DNA of 64,000 nucleotides from Stigmatella aurantiaca (GCF_900109545.1 NZ_FOAP01000026.1:62001-126000); one strand, 5' to 3'; counted from the stretch's first letter, positions 26,718 to 35,403 are shown. Translations and numbers: made by a program. The notes: generated from the letters alone by a model not told the origin.

Positions 26718-27616
26718 CCGCGCTGGCCAAGGTCTCCTACTTCTGGCGCTCGGCGGCCGGAGGGCTGAAGCACTCCCCGTTCGTCCACTTCATCGCCATC
26801 ACCACCATCGCCATCGCGCTGTTCGCCGCGGGGCTGACCCGCACCGCGGGCCATGCCCTGGATGGGCTGCTCGCCTCGCTGGGCGGGGAGGTGGAGGTGA
26901 CGGTGTACCTGGCGCCCGAGCTGGCCCCGGAGCAGGTGGAGGCCATGCGCGGGACGCTGGAGGCCGCCAGTGGCGGCCGGGCCGTGCTGGTGAAGCCGGA
27001 CGAGGCCCTGGACCGGCTGGCGCGGGAGTTGGGGGACCTGGGTGGGGCGCTTGCGCAGCTTCCCGAGAACCCGCTGCCGCCCTCCCTGGAGCTGGCGGTG
27101 GCGCCCGAGCGCCGCACGCCCGAGGGGCTGGAGGTGCTCGCCCAGCAGGTCCGCACGCTGCCGGGAGTCACCGGGGTGGACTATGGCCAGGAGGCGGTGG
27201 AGCGGCTGACGGCCATCGCCCGGGCGCTGCGGTACGGCGGGGTGGTGGCCTTCGCGGTGGTGCTCTTCGCCACCATCATCATCGTGTCCGCCACGCTCCA
27301 GCTCGCCATCTACGCGCGGCGCGAGGAGATCGAAATCCAGAAGCTCGTGGGCGCCACGGACCGCTTCGTGAAGGCCCCGTTCCTCATTGAAGGGCTCCTT
27401 CAGGGGCTCCTGGGCGCCGGGGTCGCGCTCGCGGGGCTGTGGCTCTTCAGCCAGCTCGTGGGCCCCTCGCTGGCGTCGCTGTTCTCCTTCCTGCTGGGGC
27501 CTGCCTCGGGCGAGCCGCTGGTGAGTCCGGGGCTGGCGCTGGAGCTGGTGGCGGCGGGCGGCGGGCTGGGGCTGGTGGGCAGCTTCATCGCGGTGGGGCG
27601 CTTCCTGCGGGTATGA
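26714..27616 (+). CDS. ftsX: FtsX cell-division membrane protein
   Basis: A 300-residue protein with four transmembrane segments: residues about 22-42, 172-198, 222-245 and 270-292. A large extracellular loop follows the first helix (EVEVTVYLAPELAPEQVEAM), as expected for the site that recruits the hydrolase activator. The FtsX permease core includes VSATLQLAIYARREEIEIQK and LVGATDRFVKAPF. Coupled by ATGA overlaps to both ftsE upstream and the EnvC-like gene downstream. Confidence 0.95.
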   Translation: MTALAKVSYFWRSAAGGLKHSPFVHFIAITTIAIALFAAGLTRTAGHALDGLLASLGGEVEVTVYLAPELAPEQVEAMRGTLEAASGGRAVLVKPDEALDRLARELGDLGGALAQLPENPLPPSLELAVAPERRTPEGLEVLAQQVRTLPGVTGVDYGQEAVERLTAIARALRYGGVVAFAVVLFATIIIVSATLQLAIYARREEIEIQKLVGATDRFVKAPFLIEGLLQGLLGAGVALAGLWLFSQLVGPSLASLFSFLLGPASGEPLVSPGLALELVAAGGGLGLVGSFIAVGRFLRV

Positions 27617-28725
27617 ACCGGGCGCTTCTTCTCCTGCTGCTCCTGTCCCTTCCCGCGCTCGCCCAGGACGAGGCCGTGGAGCGGGCCACCGTGCGCGAGC
27701 AGCTCGCCGCGCAGCGGGCCACCGTGGCCCTCATCGAGTCCAAGCGCGTCTCCGTGCTGGAGGGCGTGGAGCTGCTGGAGCAGATGGTGAGCCTGTCGCG
27801 CCGGCGCGTGCAGGTGCTGGAGAAGGACCTGGCCGTCTTCCGCAAGCGCGTGGCCGTGGCCGAGCGCGAGGAGGCGGTGGCGGGCGAGGTGCTCCGGCAG
27901 CAGCTCCACCGGCTCTCGCCCCGCCTGCGCGCCATGTACCGGCTCACGCGCCGCGAGCCCCTGGAGGTGCTGCTGTCCTCGCGGGACTTCTCCTCGCTCG
28001 TCTGGCGTGCGCGGACGCTGGAGGCGACGATGAAGAGCGACCTGGAGCTGCTGCGCGCCGTGCAGCACGTGGCGCGGCTCCAGGGCCGGGCCCTGCGGGA
28101 GCTCAAGCGGCTCCAGGCCTCGCTCACCGCGCGCATGGCCTTCATCAAGGAGCAGTCCGCGCTGGCCGAGCGGCAGCAGGAGTCCCTGCAAGAGGTGGTG
28201 GCCAACCTCGCGGGCGAGGCCGAGCTGGCCCGGCGCGTGGTGCGCGAGCTGGAGCAGGCGGACGCGGACCTGACGCGCATCATCGACGACATGGAGGCGG
28301 GGATTCCGGCCACCGGCTTCCGCTCGCTGCGCGGCAAGCTGCCCTTTCCCACCCCGGGCCTGGTGGAGGTGGGGTTCGGCCGGGTGGTGAACCCCCGCTT
28401 CAACACCGTCACCGTGCAGAAGGGGCTGGACATCCGGGCCCCCGCGGGCGCCCCGGTGCGCGCCGTGGCGGCCGGCAAGGTGGTCTACGCAGGCTGGCTG
28501 CGCGGCTATGGCAACCTGCTCATCCTCGACCACGGGGGCGGCTACCACTCGCTGATGGCCCACCTGGAGAACGTCTCGCCCGAGGTGGGCGCGGAGCTTC
28601 AGCCCGGGGATGAGGTGGGCACCGTGGGCGACACGGGCTCCTTGAAGGGGGCCTACCTCTACTTCGAGATTCGTCAGGACGGGCGGGCCGTGGACCCGAA
28701 GCCGTGGCTGCTTCCTGCTCCCTGA
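27613..28725 (+). CDS. EnvC-like murein hydrolase activator (coiled coil plus LytM domain)
   Basis: A 370-residue exported protein with signal MNRALLLLLLLSLPALAQ. Residues 20-230 are a long coiled coil, as in EnvC. The C-terminal 120 residues are a LytM/M23 domain. The first zinc motif, normally HxGxDI, reads QKGLDI, so the first His is Gln; the late HSLMAHL block is kept. Loss of a zinc ligand predicts a non-catalytic activator, as in E. coli EnvC. The gene overlaps ftsX (ATGA), which makes an FtsEX-EnvC unit very likely. Confidence 0.9.
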   Translation: MNRALLLLLLLSLPALAQDEAVERATVREQLAAQRATVALIESKRVSVLEGVELLEQMVSLSRRRVQVLEKDLAVFRKRVAVAEREEAVAGEVLRQQLHRLSPRLRAMYRLTRREPLEVLLSSRDFSSLVWRARTLEATMKSDLELLRAVQHVARLQGRALRELKRLQASLTARMAFIKEQSALAERQQESLQEVVANLAGEAELARRVVRELEQADADLTRIIDDMEAGIPATGFRSLRGKLPFPTPGLVEVGFGRVVNPRFNTVTVQKGLDIRAPAGAPVRAVAAGKVVYAGWLRGYGNLLILDHGGGYHSLMAHLENVSPEVGAELQPGDEVGTVGDTGSLKGAYLYFEIRQDGRAVDPKPWLLPAP

Positions 28726-28820
28726 GAGGGGGCGTGGGGAGCGTTTCGGTTGTTGCAGTGGGGCACGGCGGTTACTCACGCCGGCGTGTTCACCCAGCGC
28801 TGTCCTCTCAGGGAGGTCCC

Positions 28821-29621
28821 ATGAATCGCGAGGGGCTTGTCGATACCGGCACCGGACCCGCCGTCGTGTTGCTGCACGGCTTCCCGCACACGCCGCGGCT
28901 GTGGGACGCGGTGTTGCCCCGGCTCTCCCAGACCCACCGGGTGATCGCGCCCAACCTGGTCGCTGGCGGCGATGGGCAGGCCCTCGCGGCCGCTGTCGCA
29001 GACCTCCTCGACGGACTGGGCATTGAGCGGGCCGACGTCGTCGGCATCGACGCAGGCGCACCGCCGTCCTTCATCCTGGCCCTCTCGCGGCCGGAGCGGG
29101 TGCGGCGGCTCGTGCTGATGGAGTCGTTGCTGGGACGGCTTCCGGGCGCGGAATCCTTTCTCGCCAACGGCCCGCCGTGGTGGTTCGGTTTCCATCAGGC
29201 GCCCGGCTTGGCCGAGACGGTGCTGGAGGGGCACGAGCGGGAATACATTGAGTGGTTCCTCCGCGCTGGCACCCACGGTGGCCGGGGCGTGGCGTCGGAG
29301 ATTCGTCATGCCTTTGTCTCCGCCTACACCGGACGCGCGGCACTGGCCAGCGCCTTCGCGCATTACCGCGCGCTGCCCGTCACGGCGGCGCAGATCGCCT
29401 CGCTCGTCGTCGAACAGGGCAGACGGCTGTCGATGCCGGTGCTGGCGATCGGCGCGCATCCCATCGGTCCTGCGCTCGCGGCCCAGTTGCGGCCCGTCGC
29501 CAGCCATCTGACCGAGGTGCAGCTGGAGAACTGCGGGCACATCATCCCGCTCGATGCGCCGGGGCCGCTGCTGGAGGTGTTGGTGCCGTTCCTGCTCACG
29601 CCCGGACTCAGGGATTCTTAA
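28821..29621 (+). CDS. Alpha/beta hydrolase with Asp nucleophile, epoxide-hydrolase/dehalogenase-like
   Basis: A 266-residue protein. The oxyanion motif is LLHGFPHTPRLWD near residue 17. The nucleophile elbow reads VVGIDAGAPP, so the usual Ser of GxSxG is Asp, as in epoxide hydrolases and haloalkane dehalogenases. The terminal His is in LENCGHIIPLDAP. The cap region (about 105-190) is aromatic-rich. An ATG with upstream GGGAGG fits well. Codon use seems slightly less biased than its neighbours, so transfer is possible. Substrate unknown. Confidence 0.82.
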   Translation: MNREGLVDTGTGPAVVLLHGFPHTPRLWDAVLPRLSQTHRVIAPNLVAGGDGQALAAAVADLLDGLGIERADVVGIDAGAPPSFILALSRPERVRRLVLMESLLGRLPGAESFLANGPPWWFGFHQAPGLAETVLEGHEREYIEWFLRAGTHGGRGVASEIRHAFVSAYTGRAALASAFAHYRALPVTAAQIASLVVEQGRRLSMPVLAIGAHPIGPALAAQLRPVASHLTEVQLENCGHIIPLDAPGPLLEVLVPFLLTPGLRDS

Positions 29622-29684
29622 CGCGCTGCGCAAATCCACGGCCGCCATTATCCTGGGGGGGCAGCTTTGCCAGGAGCGGGCACC

Positions 29685-30545
29685 GTGGACTTGATGGGTG
29701 GAGTGCAGAAGATGACGCGCCAGATGCTGGTGGCGCGCGGGGTGAAGTCGGTGGTGCGCAGCGTGGCGGGCCGGTCGGTGCACTCCTACGAGCTGAAGGG
29801 GCAGGGCAAGGGGCCTCCGGTGGTGCTGGTGCACGGGCTGGGCGGCTCGGCCAATGGCTTCTCCCGGGTCCTCTTCCCGCTGGGCAAGCGCTTCTCGCGG
29901 GTGCTGGCGCCGGACCTGCCGGGGCACGGCTTCTCCAGCGACTTTTGCGCGGGGCCTGGGTGTGTCCAGGGACAGTTCGACACGCTGCGCGCCTGGGTGG
30001 AGCAGGTGGCGGGCGAGCCTGCCTTCGTGGTGGGCAACTCCCTGGGCGGGGCCATGTCCGTCAACCTGGCCGCCGAGGTGCCTGCCTTGGTCCGGGCCCT
30101 GGGGCTGGTGGCCCCCGCCGGGGCGGCCCTCTCGGAGGAGGTGTTCGATGCGCTGCTGTCCTCCTTTGCCGTCGAGACCGCCGAGCAGGCGCGCGCGCTC
30201 ACCCGGCGCCTCTTCCACAAGGCGCCGTTGCCCCTGCTGCTCCTCTCCCAGGAGATGCGGAAGTTCTATGCCACCCCGGCCGTGCAGGCCCTGACGGCGG
30301 ATGCCCGGGCCACGCGCGCGTGCCTGGCGCCGGGAGCGCTCCAAGGGCTCACCATGCCGGTGCTCCTCCTGTGGGGGGGCAGCGAGCGGCTGTTGCCCTC
30401 CGAGACGCTGGACTACTTCCGGACCCACCTGCCCGCCCATGCCCAGGTCCAGGTGGTGAAGGGCTTCGGGCACGTGCCTCAGATGGAGCGGCCGGACGAG
30501 CTGGTCGCCCGCCTGGTGAGCTTCGCCGACAAGGCAGGGTTGTAG
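29685..30545 (+). CDS. Alpha/beta hydrolase
   Basis: A 286-residue protein with a classic Ser hydrolase set: LVHGLGGSANGF near residue 45, nucleophile VVGNSLGGAMS near 115, an acid around LLLWGGSERLLP, and the catalytic His in KGFGHVPQMERP. The first 30 residues are basic (KMTRQMLVARGVKSVVRSVAG) and may associate with membranes. The GTG at 29685 is preferred because AGGAG lies nine bases upstream. It belongs to the broad family of esterases, lipases and C-C hydrolases; no substrate can be assigned. Confidence 0.85.
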   Translation: MDLMGGVQKMTRQMLVARGVKSVVRSVAGRSVHSYELKGQGKGPPVVLVHGLGGSANGFSRVLFPLGKRFSRVLAPDLPGHGFSSDFCAGPGCVQGQFDTLRAWVEQVAGEPAFVVGNSLGGAMSVNLAAEVPALVRALGLVAPAGAALSEEVFDALLSSFAVETAEQARALTRRLFHKAPLPLLLLSQEMRKFYATPAVQALTADARATRACLAPGALQGLTMPVLLLWGGSERLLPSETLDYFRTHLPAHAQVQVVKGFGHVPQMERPDELVARLVSFADKAGL

Positions 30546-30590
30546 GCCTGGGTGTAGAGTGTCCGGGTAACTCGGGAAAGGACGCTCGAC

Positions 30591-31919
30591 GTGAACCACC
30601 AGCCTTCCTCGTGGCGCACGGCGCTCGCGGTGGCCCTGTGGCTCGCCGCCCCCGCCGCGCTCGCGGACCGCGAGGACGACACCTACAAGAACCTGGAGGT
30701 GTTCGCCCGGGTGCTCTCGTACGTGGAGAACAACTACGTGGAGCCGGTGGACAACACCCGGCTCCTGCAGGGCGCCATCAAGGGGATGCTCGAGACGTTG
30801 GATCCCCACACGCTCTACATGCCGCCCGAGGTCTTCAAGGAGATGAAGATCGACACCTCGGGGGAGTTCGGGGGGCTGGGCATCGAGATCGCCCGCAAGG
30901 GCGAGCGCATCATCGTCGTGGCGCCCATCGATGACACGCCGGCCGCGCGGGCGGGCCTGCGCGCGGGCGATGAGATTCTGCGCATCGACGAGCAGAGCAT
31001 CCAGGGGTTGGATGTGGCCGCGGTGCTCCAGAAGATGCGGGGCCCTGCGGGCAAGCGCGTGCTGCTCACCCTCATGCGCGAGGGCTTCAGCGCCCCCCGG
31101 GACATCGCCATCATCCGGGACCACATCCGCATCGTAGCCGTGGAGGGGGCGCTCCACGGGGGCATCGGGCACGTGAAGGTGAAGAACTTCCAGGACCGCA
31201 CGGACCTGTACCTGCGCAAGGAGCTGGACCGGCTGCGGGGCCTCAACGGGGGCAAGGAGCTGAGCGGGCTGGTGCTGGACTTGCGCAACAACCCTGGGGG
31301 CCTCCTGGACCAGTCGGTGGCGATGAGCGACCGGTTCCTGCCGGGCAACCTCCCCATCGTCAGCACGCGCGGTCGCAACGGGCGCAACGCCACCGAGGAG
31401 CGCAGCAAGGACCGCGACACCGAGCCCAACTACCCCATGGTGGTGCTGGTGAACTCCGGCAGCGCGTCGGCCTCGGAGATCGTCGCCGGGGCGCTCCAGG
31501 ACCACGGGCGCGCGGTCATCATGGGCGCGCAGACCTTCGGCAAGGGCAGCGTTCAGACCGTCATCGAGCTGGAGGATGGCTCGGGGCTGAAGCTGACGAT
31601 TGCCCGGTACTACACGCCCCTGGGCCGCAGCATCCAGGAGCGGGGCATCACCCCGGACTTCCTCGTGCCCGATGAGCCCGGCACCAAGCCCGGCCCGGAG
31701 GCGCCGCGCGAGAAGGACCTGAAGCGGCACTTCAAGGCGGAGCCCGGGGTGGCGGCGGCCTCCGGGCAGAGTGCCGGGGCACGCACACTGCCAGCGAACC
31801 TCGCCCCCTGGGACGTCACCGCGAAGCTCAAGGACTACCCGCTCAAGGTGGCCCTGGACTACCTCCACTCGGTGGGAGGGGCCCCGGAACGTTCTTCGGC
31901 GGGGGCGGGACCGCAGTAG
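30591..31919 (+). CDS. C-terminal processing peptidase (S41 family)
   Basis: A 442-residue exported protease with a Sec signal ending AAPAALA. A PDZ domain spans about residues 85-165 (GGLGIEIARKG, DEILRIDEQS). The S41 catalytic core follows, with LVLDLRNNPGGLL near 225, catalytic Ser S293 in GSASASE, and Lys K318 in TFGKGSVQ, 25 residues apart as in Tsp/CtpB. The C-terminal tail of about 60 residues is specific. Such proteases trim periplasmic proteins and control peptidoglycan hydrolases, which fits the neighbouring division genes (inference). Confidence 0.93.
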   Translation: MNHQPSSWRTALAVALWLAAPAALADREDDTYKNLEVFARVLSYVENNYVEPVDNTRLLQGAIKGMLETLDPHTLYMPPEVFKEMKIDTSGEFGGLGIEIARKGERIIVVAPIDDTPAARAGLRAGDEILRIDEQSIQGLDVAAVLQKMRGPAGKRVLLTLMREGFSAPRDIAIIRDHIRIVAVEGALHGGIGHVKVKNFQDRTDLYLRKELDRLRGLNGGKELSGLVLDLRNNPGGLLDQSVAMSDRFLPGNLPIVSTRGRNGRNATEERSKDRDTEPNYPMVVLVNSGSASASEIVAGALQDHGRAVIMGAQTFGKGSVQTVIELEDGSGLKLTIARYYTPLGRSIQERGITPDFLVPDEPGTKPGPEAPREKDLKRHFKAEPGVAAASGQSAGARTLPANLAPWDVTAKLKDYPLKVALDYLHSVGGAPERSSAGAGPQ

Positions 31920-31969
31920 TTGCGTTCCCAACTGGCTTTTCGCCGGGCAGTCCGGGTAATGCTCGGAGA

Positions 31970-33838
31970 ATGGCAGCAACAGTGATGCGACGACCCTGGA
32001 TCCGCGTCATGGACGCGGCGCTGAGTGGCCTGCTGGTGGGCCTGCTCGCCGCCGGTCCTGCGTTCGCGCAGCAGCCCCCGCTGCGACTGCTCCCCCGAGC
32101 GCTTCCGGCCGCGGCCGCCCCCAGCCTCACCGTGGTGGTGGTGCCGCTGGACGCGGCGGCCCGGACACAAGTGCCCCGCCTGACGTACCTGGCCGAGCAG
32201 GCCGCGGCGGGCACGGGCCGCTTCGAGGTGGTGCGCCTGGCCGATGCGCTGGAGGCCGACGCCGCGCGGGCCCGCGAGGAGAAGGCGGCCCAGGCGGCCA
32301 CCGCGTTCGCCGAGGGCCAGAAGGCCTACGACGAGCTGGACACCCAGAAGGCGCTCCAGCAGTTCGATGCGGCGGTGCAGGCCTACGAGGCCAGCGACCT
32401 GTCCCGGCACTTCACGGACATGAGCCGGGCGCGGGTGATGAAGATCGCCTCGCACGTGGCCAACGGCGACAACAAGGCCGCCGCGCGGGAAATCTCGGAC
32501 GTCCTGGCCCGGAACCCCCAGGCGGAGTTCTCCCCCAACTACTTCCCCGCGGACGAGCGCAACCTGGTGGAGAAGACGCGCAAGTCCGTGCTGGCCCAGG
32601 CGGACAAGACCCTGGAGGTCAAGACCCAGCCCGTGATGGCCCAGGTCTTCCTGGATGGGCAGTTCCAGGGCAGCTCCCCCGTGAAGCTCTCCGGCCTGTC
32701 GCGCGCGGACCACTTCATCACCCTGGTGGCGCCGGGCTATGCGCAGGAGCAGCAGCGGGTGAGCGGCGCCGAGGTGGCCTTCACCCTGCAGCCCACGGTC
32801 CACGCCCCGCGCCTGCGGGAGCTGGTAGAGCGCATCGAGGACGGGCCCGAGTCGAAGGGCCGGGACGAGGCGCTCAAGGCGCTGGGCACGCTCGCGGGCA
32901 CCCAGCAGGTGCTGGCGCTGCTCATCCGGGGAACGCCAGGGGCGGGGGCGCAGGATGCCATGGTGCTCCGGCTGGAGACGCGGGACGGCCACAACCTGGG
33001 CTACGCGGCGGGGCCGGTGACCGCCTCGGGCGAGGCGATGGAGGCGGGCGTCCAGTCGCTCCTGGCCAACGTGCTGACGGGGGATGCGCCGCGCAACGGC
33101 AGCAAGCCGGTGAACCACTTCAGCGCCGGTGCGCCCAGCGCCAACCGCCGGACGGCGGGGTACGTGCTGCTCGCCACGGGGGCCGCGTTGCTCGCGGGCG
33201 GAATCTATTTCGGCCTGGAGGCCTCCTCGAAGTCGGATCAGTTCAAGGAGACGCCTCAGACGTCCGCGCGCGGCGAGGCGCTGAAGTCCGATGGCAAGAC
33301 GTTCGCGCTCATCGCGGACCTCGGCGTTCTGGCCGGACTGGCCTCCGCGGGTGCGGGGGCCTGGCTGGCCTTCTCCGAGGGCGGAGGCGGCGGGCAGAAG
33401 GCGGCCCCCGCGAGCCGTCCGCCCGAGCCCCCCGCCGAGGCCGCGCCCACGGAAGCGCCCGCGCCCGCGCCGGAGCCTGGGGTGGCCCCACCAGAGAAGG
33501 CCGTGGAACCGGCCCCGGAGAAGCTGTCCCCGAAGAAGCGGGCCGAGGAGGAGCGGCGTGCCCGGGAGGAGGCGGCCAAGCAGGAGCGCCAGGCCCGCGA
33601 AGAAGCCACGAAGCAGGAGCGGCGCAACCGCGAGGAAGCGGCCAAGAAGGAGCGCGAGCGCGAGGAGGCCGAGCGGCGCGAGCGTGAGGACGCGGAGCGG
33701 CGCGAGCGCGAGGAGGCCGAGCGGCGCAAGCGTCAGGAAGAGGAGCAGCGCAAGCGCGAGGAGGCCGAGCGGCGCAAGCGCGAAGAAGAGCGGAAGAAAC
33801 GGCCTGCACTCGACGAAGACGATCTCCGGAACTACTGA
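31970..33838 (+). CDS. PEGA-domain protein with transmembrane segments and charged C-terminal helix
   Basis: A 622-residue protein. It starts with a signal (LLVGLLAAGPAFAQ). Residues 45-200 are a helical, TPR-like region (AFAEGQKAYDELDTQKAL). A PEGA domain lies near residues 215-265 (VMAQVFLDGQFQGSSPVKL). Two hydrophobic segments follow (about 390-410 and 440-470). A Pro/Ala-rich linker leads into about 100 residues of almost pure Glu-Arg-Lys heptad-like helix (REREEAERR units). The ATG at 31970 has GGAGA only one base upstream; in-frame GTG 31982 or ATG 31985 may be the real start. It likely spans the envelope. Function is unknown. Confidence 0.82.
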   Translation: MAATVMRRPWIRVMDAALSGLLVGLLAAGPAFAQQPPLRLLPRALPAAAAPSLTVVVVPLDAAARTQVPRLTYLAEQAAAGTGRFEVVRLADALEADAARAREEKAAQAATAFAEGQKAYDELDTQKALQQFDAAVQAYEASDLSRHFTDMSRARVMKIASHVANGDNKAAAREISDVLARNPQAEFSPNYFPADERNLVEKTRKSVLAQADKTLEVKTQPVMAQVFLDGQFQGSSPVKLSGLSRADHFITLVAPGYAQEQQRVSGAEVAFTLQPTVHAPRLRELVERIEDGPESKGRDEALKALGTLAGTQQVLALLIRGTPGAGAQDAMVLRLETRDGHNLGYAAGPVTASGEAMEAGVQSLLANVLTGDAPRNGSKPVNHFSAGAPSANRRTAGYVLLATGAALLAGGIYFGLEASSKSDQFKETPQTSARGEALKSDGKTFALIADLGVLAGLASAGAGAWLAFSEGGGGGQKAAPASRPPEPPAEAAPTEAPAPAPEPGVAPPEKAVEPAPEKLSPKKRAEEERRAREEAAKQERQAREEATKQERRNREEAAKKEREREEAERREREDAERREREEAERRKRQEEEQRKREEAERRKREEERKKRPALDEDDLRNY

Positions 33839-33840
33839 CC

Positions 33841-34119
33841 ATGCGCTTCCTTCGCACTCTCTGGTTGCCCGCGGCCCTGGCGCTGACCGCGTGCAGCCTG
33901 CTCGTTGATTTCGACGCCGAGGGGCAGCCCTGCGACGCGCAGAACCAGTGCCTGGAGGGCTACGTCTGCGAGAACGGCTCCTGTGTCTCGGGGGAGGCCC
34001 CCCCTCGCGCGGATGGCGGGCTCCCGGATGGTGGCCCGGACGCGGGGGATGGGGACGCGGGGCAGGAACCGGACCCGGATGGGGGCACCGATGGTGGCCT
34101 CCCGCTCGATGGCGGGTAG
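33841..34119 (+). CDS. Small lipoprotein with Asp/Gly-rich tail
   Basis: A 92-residue protein that starts two bases after the previous stop, so it is coupled to the PEGA gene. The signal peptide ends in LALTAC. A six-cysteine segment follows (CDAQNQCLEGYVCENGSC), a small disulphide module common in myxobacterial lipoproteins. The last 40 residues are an unstructured Pro-Asp-Gly repeat. It may tether the PEGA protein complex to the outer membrane (inference). Confidence 0.8.
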   Translation: MRFLRTLWLPAALALTACSLLVDFDAEGQPCDAQNQCLEGYVCENGSCVSGEAPPRADGGLPDGGPDAGDGDAGQEPDPDGGTDGGLPLDGG

Positions 34120-34159
34120 GTGAGCAGGCGGCGGTGCGGCGCGTGGCTGTCCGCCCGCG

Positions 34160-34179
34160 CCGTGGCCCCCGGGCCACGG
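34160..34179 (+). terminator. Hairpin between lipoprotein and ddl
   Basis: CCGTGGCC (34160-34167) and GGCCACGG (34172-34179) form a perfect eight-base stem with a CCCG loop. There is no T-run; weak terminator or processing signal. Confidence 0.4.
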
Positions 34180-34261
34180 GAGGGCCCCCCCGTAGCCCCG
34201 TGAAATGACAGGGTTACGGGCACTCCCGGCGGCAGTTTTCGTGACCTGTAGCACAAGTGGT

Positions 34262-34279
34262 GTTGGCATCCGGCGTGCT
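34262..34279 (+). promoter_or_regulatory. Candidate sigma-54-like promoter of ddl, motif shared with murI
   Basis: TGGCAT-N5-GTGCT (34264-34279) keeps the invariant GG and GC of the -24/-12 consensus at ten-base spacing, with two mismatches. The surrounding GTTGGCATC-N3-CGTG-N-T also occurs before murI, where the GC is GA; this argues against sigma-54 there. Confidence 0.25.
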
Positions 34280-34308
34280 GAGGGACTGACCCAGGAGGAG
34301 TGACCAAC

Positions 34309-35289
34309 ATGGGCAAGCGCGTCGGAGTGTTGATGGGTGGGTGGGGCGAGGAGCGGGAGGTGTCGTTGAAGACCGGTGAGGCCGCCGTGGCCGCGCTGGA
34401 GGCGGAGGGCCACACCGTCACCCGCGTCTTCGCCGGACCGGGGCTGGACCGGGTGCTGCGCACCGCGGAACTGGACGTGGCGTTCGTCGCGCTGCACGGG
34501 CGGATGGGCGAGGACGGCAAGGTGCAGGGGCTGCTGGAGCTGCTGGAGCTGCCGTACACGGGCTCCGGGGTGCTCGCCTCCGCGCTGGCGATGAACAAGC
34601 CCTTCGCCAAGAAGCTCTTCCGGCTGCACAACCTGCCCACGCCCCAGGGCTACCGGATTGGCCGGGAGGAGCTCGCGCTGCTCCAGGAGCGCCACGGCGA
34701 CCTGGGCTTTCCGTGCGTGGTGAAGCCCGCCTGTGGCGGCTCGTCCCTGGGCCTGGCCCTGGTGCACGATGCCGAGGCCCTGGCCCCCGCGGTGTCCAAT
34801 GCCTGCCGTTACGGCGGTGAGGCGCTGGTGGAGCGCTTCGTGAGCGGCCGTGAGGTGACGGTGGGCATCCTCGGCGGCGAGGTGCTCGGCAGCTGCGAGA
34901 TCGCCACGCCCCGGGAGGGCTTCGACTACGACGCCAAGTACAAGGGGGGCACCAACTACTTCCTGCCCCCGCGGCTGTCCGCCACGCGCCTGGCCAACGT
35001 GGAGTCGCTGGCGCTGGCCGCCTGGCGCGCCCTGGGCTGCCGCGGCTATGGCCGGGTGGACCTCATCTGCACCGAGGAGCAGAACGACTTCGTCCTCGAG
35101 GTGAACACGCTGCCGGGGCTCACCCCCACGAGCCTGCTGCCGAAGATCGCCGCGCAGCGGGGCATCAGCTTCTCCCAGCTCGTCGAGCGCATCCTCGGCC
35201 TGGCCACGCGGGACGAGGCAGGGGTGGCGGAGCTGCCCGCCCTGGCCTCCCCCGCGCAGCCCACGCCGCGCCGCGCCGTCGTCGGCTGA
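34309..35289 (+). CDS. ddl: D-alanine--D-alanine ligase
   Basis: A 326-residue ATP-grasp enzyme that makes D-Ala-D-Ala for peptidoglycan. Motifs: GVLMGGWGEEREVSLKTG at the N-terminus, VALHGRMGEDGKVQGLLE near residue 63, the TGSGVLASALAMNK block, the ATP-grasp loop PACGGSSLGLALV, and the metal-binding FVLEVNTLPGLTPTSLLP near 263. The ATG at 34309 has AGGAGG about ten bases upstream. The last 25 residues (after LATRDEAG) extend past the family core. Confidence 0.96.
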   Translation: MGKRVGVLMGGWGEEREVSLKTGEAAVAALEAEGHTVTRVFAGPGLDRVLRTAELDVAFVALHGRMGEDGKVQGLLELLELPYTGSGVLASALAMNKPFAKKLFRLHNLPTPQGYRIGREELALLQERHGDLGFPCVVKPACGGSSLGLALVHDAEALAPAVSNACRYGGEALVERFVSGREVTVGILGGEVLGSCEIATPREGFDYDAKYKGGTNYFLPPRLSATRLANVESLALAAWRALGCRGYGRVDLICTEEQNDFVLEVNTLPGLTPTSLLPKIAAQRGISFSQLVERILGLATRDEAGVAELPALASPAQPTPRRAVVG

Positions 35290-35342
35290 CACGGGTGGAG
35301 GCCGCCTTCGTTCTTACGTAGACATACAAGCGCCCAGGAGCA

Positions 35343-35376
35343 CCCCGGGAGGGCCTCTTCCCGGGGGGTTTTGTTT
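35343..35376 (+). terminator. Rho-independent terminator of ddl
   Basis: CCCCGGGA (35343-35350) pairs perfectly with TCCCGGGG (35359-35366), followed by GGTTTTGTTT. The T-run touches the -35 box of the next promoter. Confidence 0.8.
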
Positions 35377-35403
35377 GACAGGCCCTTGACGCCTCCCTAT
35401 TGT
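35375..35403 (+). promoter_or_regulatory. Sigma-70-type promoter of the glycosyltransferase gene
   Basis: TTGACA (35375-35380) and TATTGT (35398-35403) have the ideal 17-base spacer. The gene starts 165 bases downstream, which leaves a long leader in a relatively A+T-rich stretch (35420-35455). No clear riboswitch fold was recognised in that leader. Confidence 0.55.

Noticed and set aside
28776..31979. A 1067-codon antisense frame across two hydrolases and the Ctp protease
   Set aside because: It spans three well-supported genes and intergenic DNA and has no recognisable domain.
33640..33800. Short G+C-rich direct repeats that resemble a repeat array
   Set aside because: They are in-frame codons for the Glu/Arg/Lys helix, without regular spacers, so not CRISPR.
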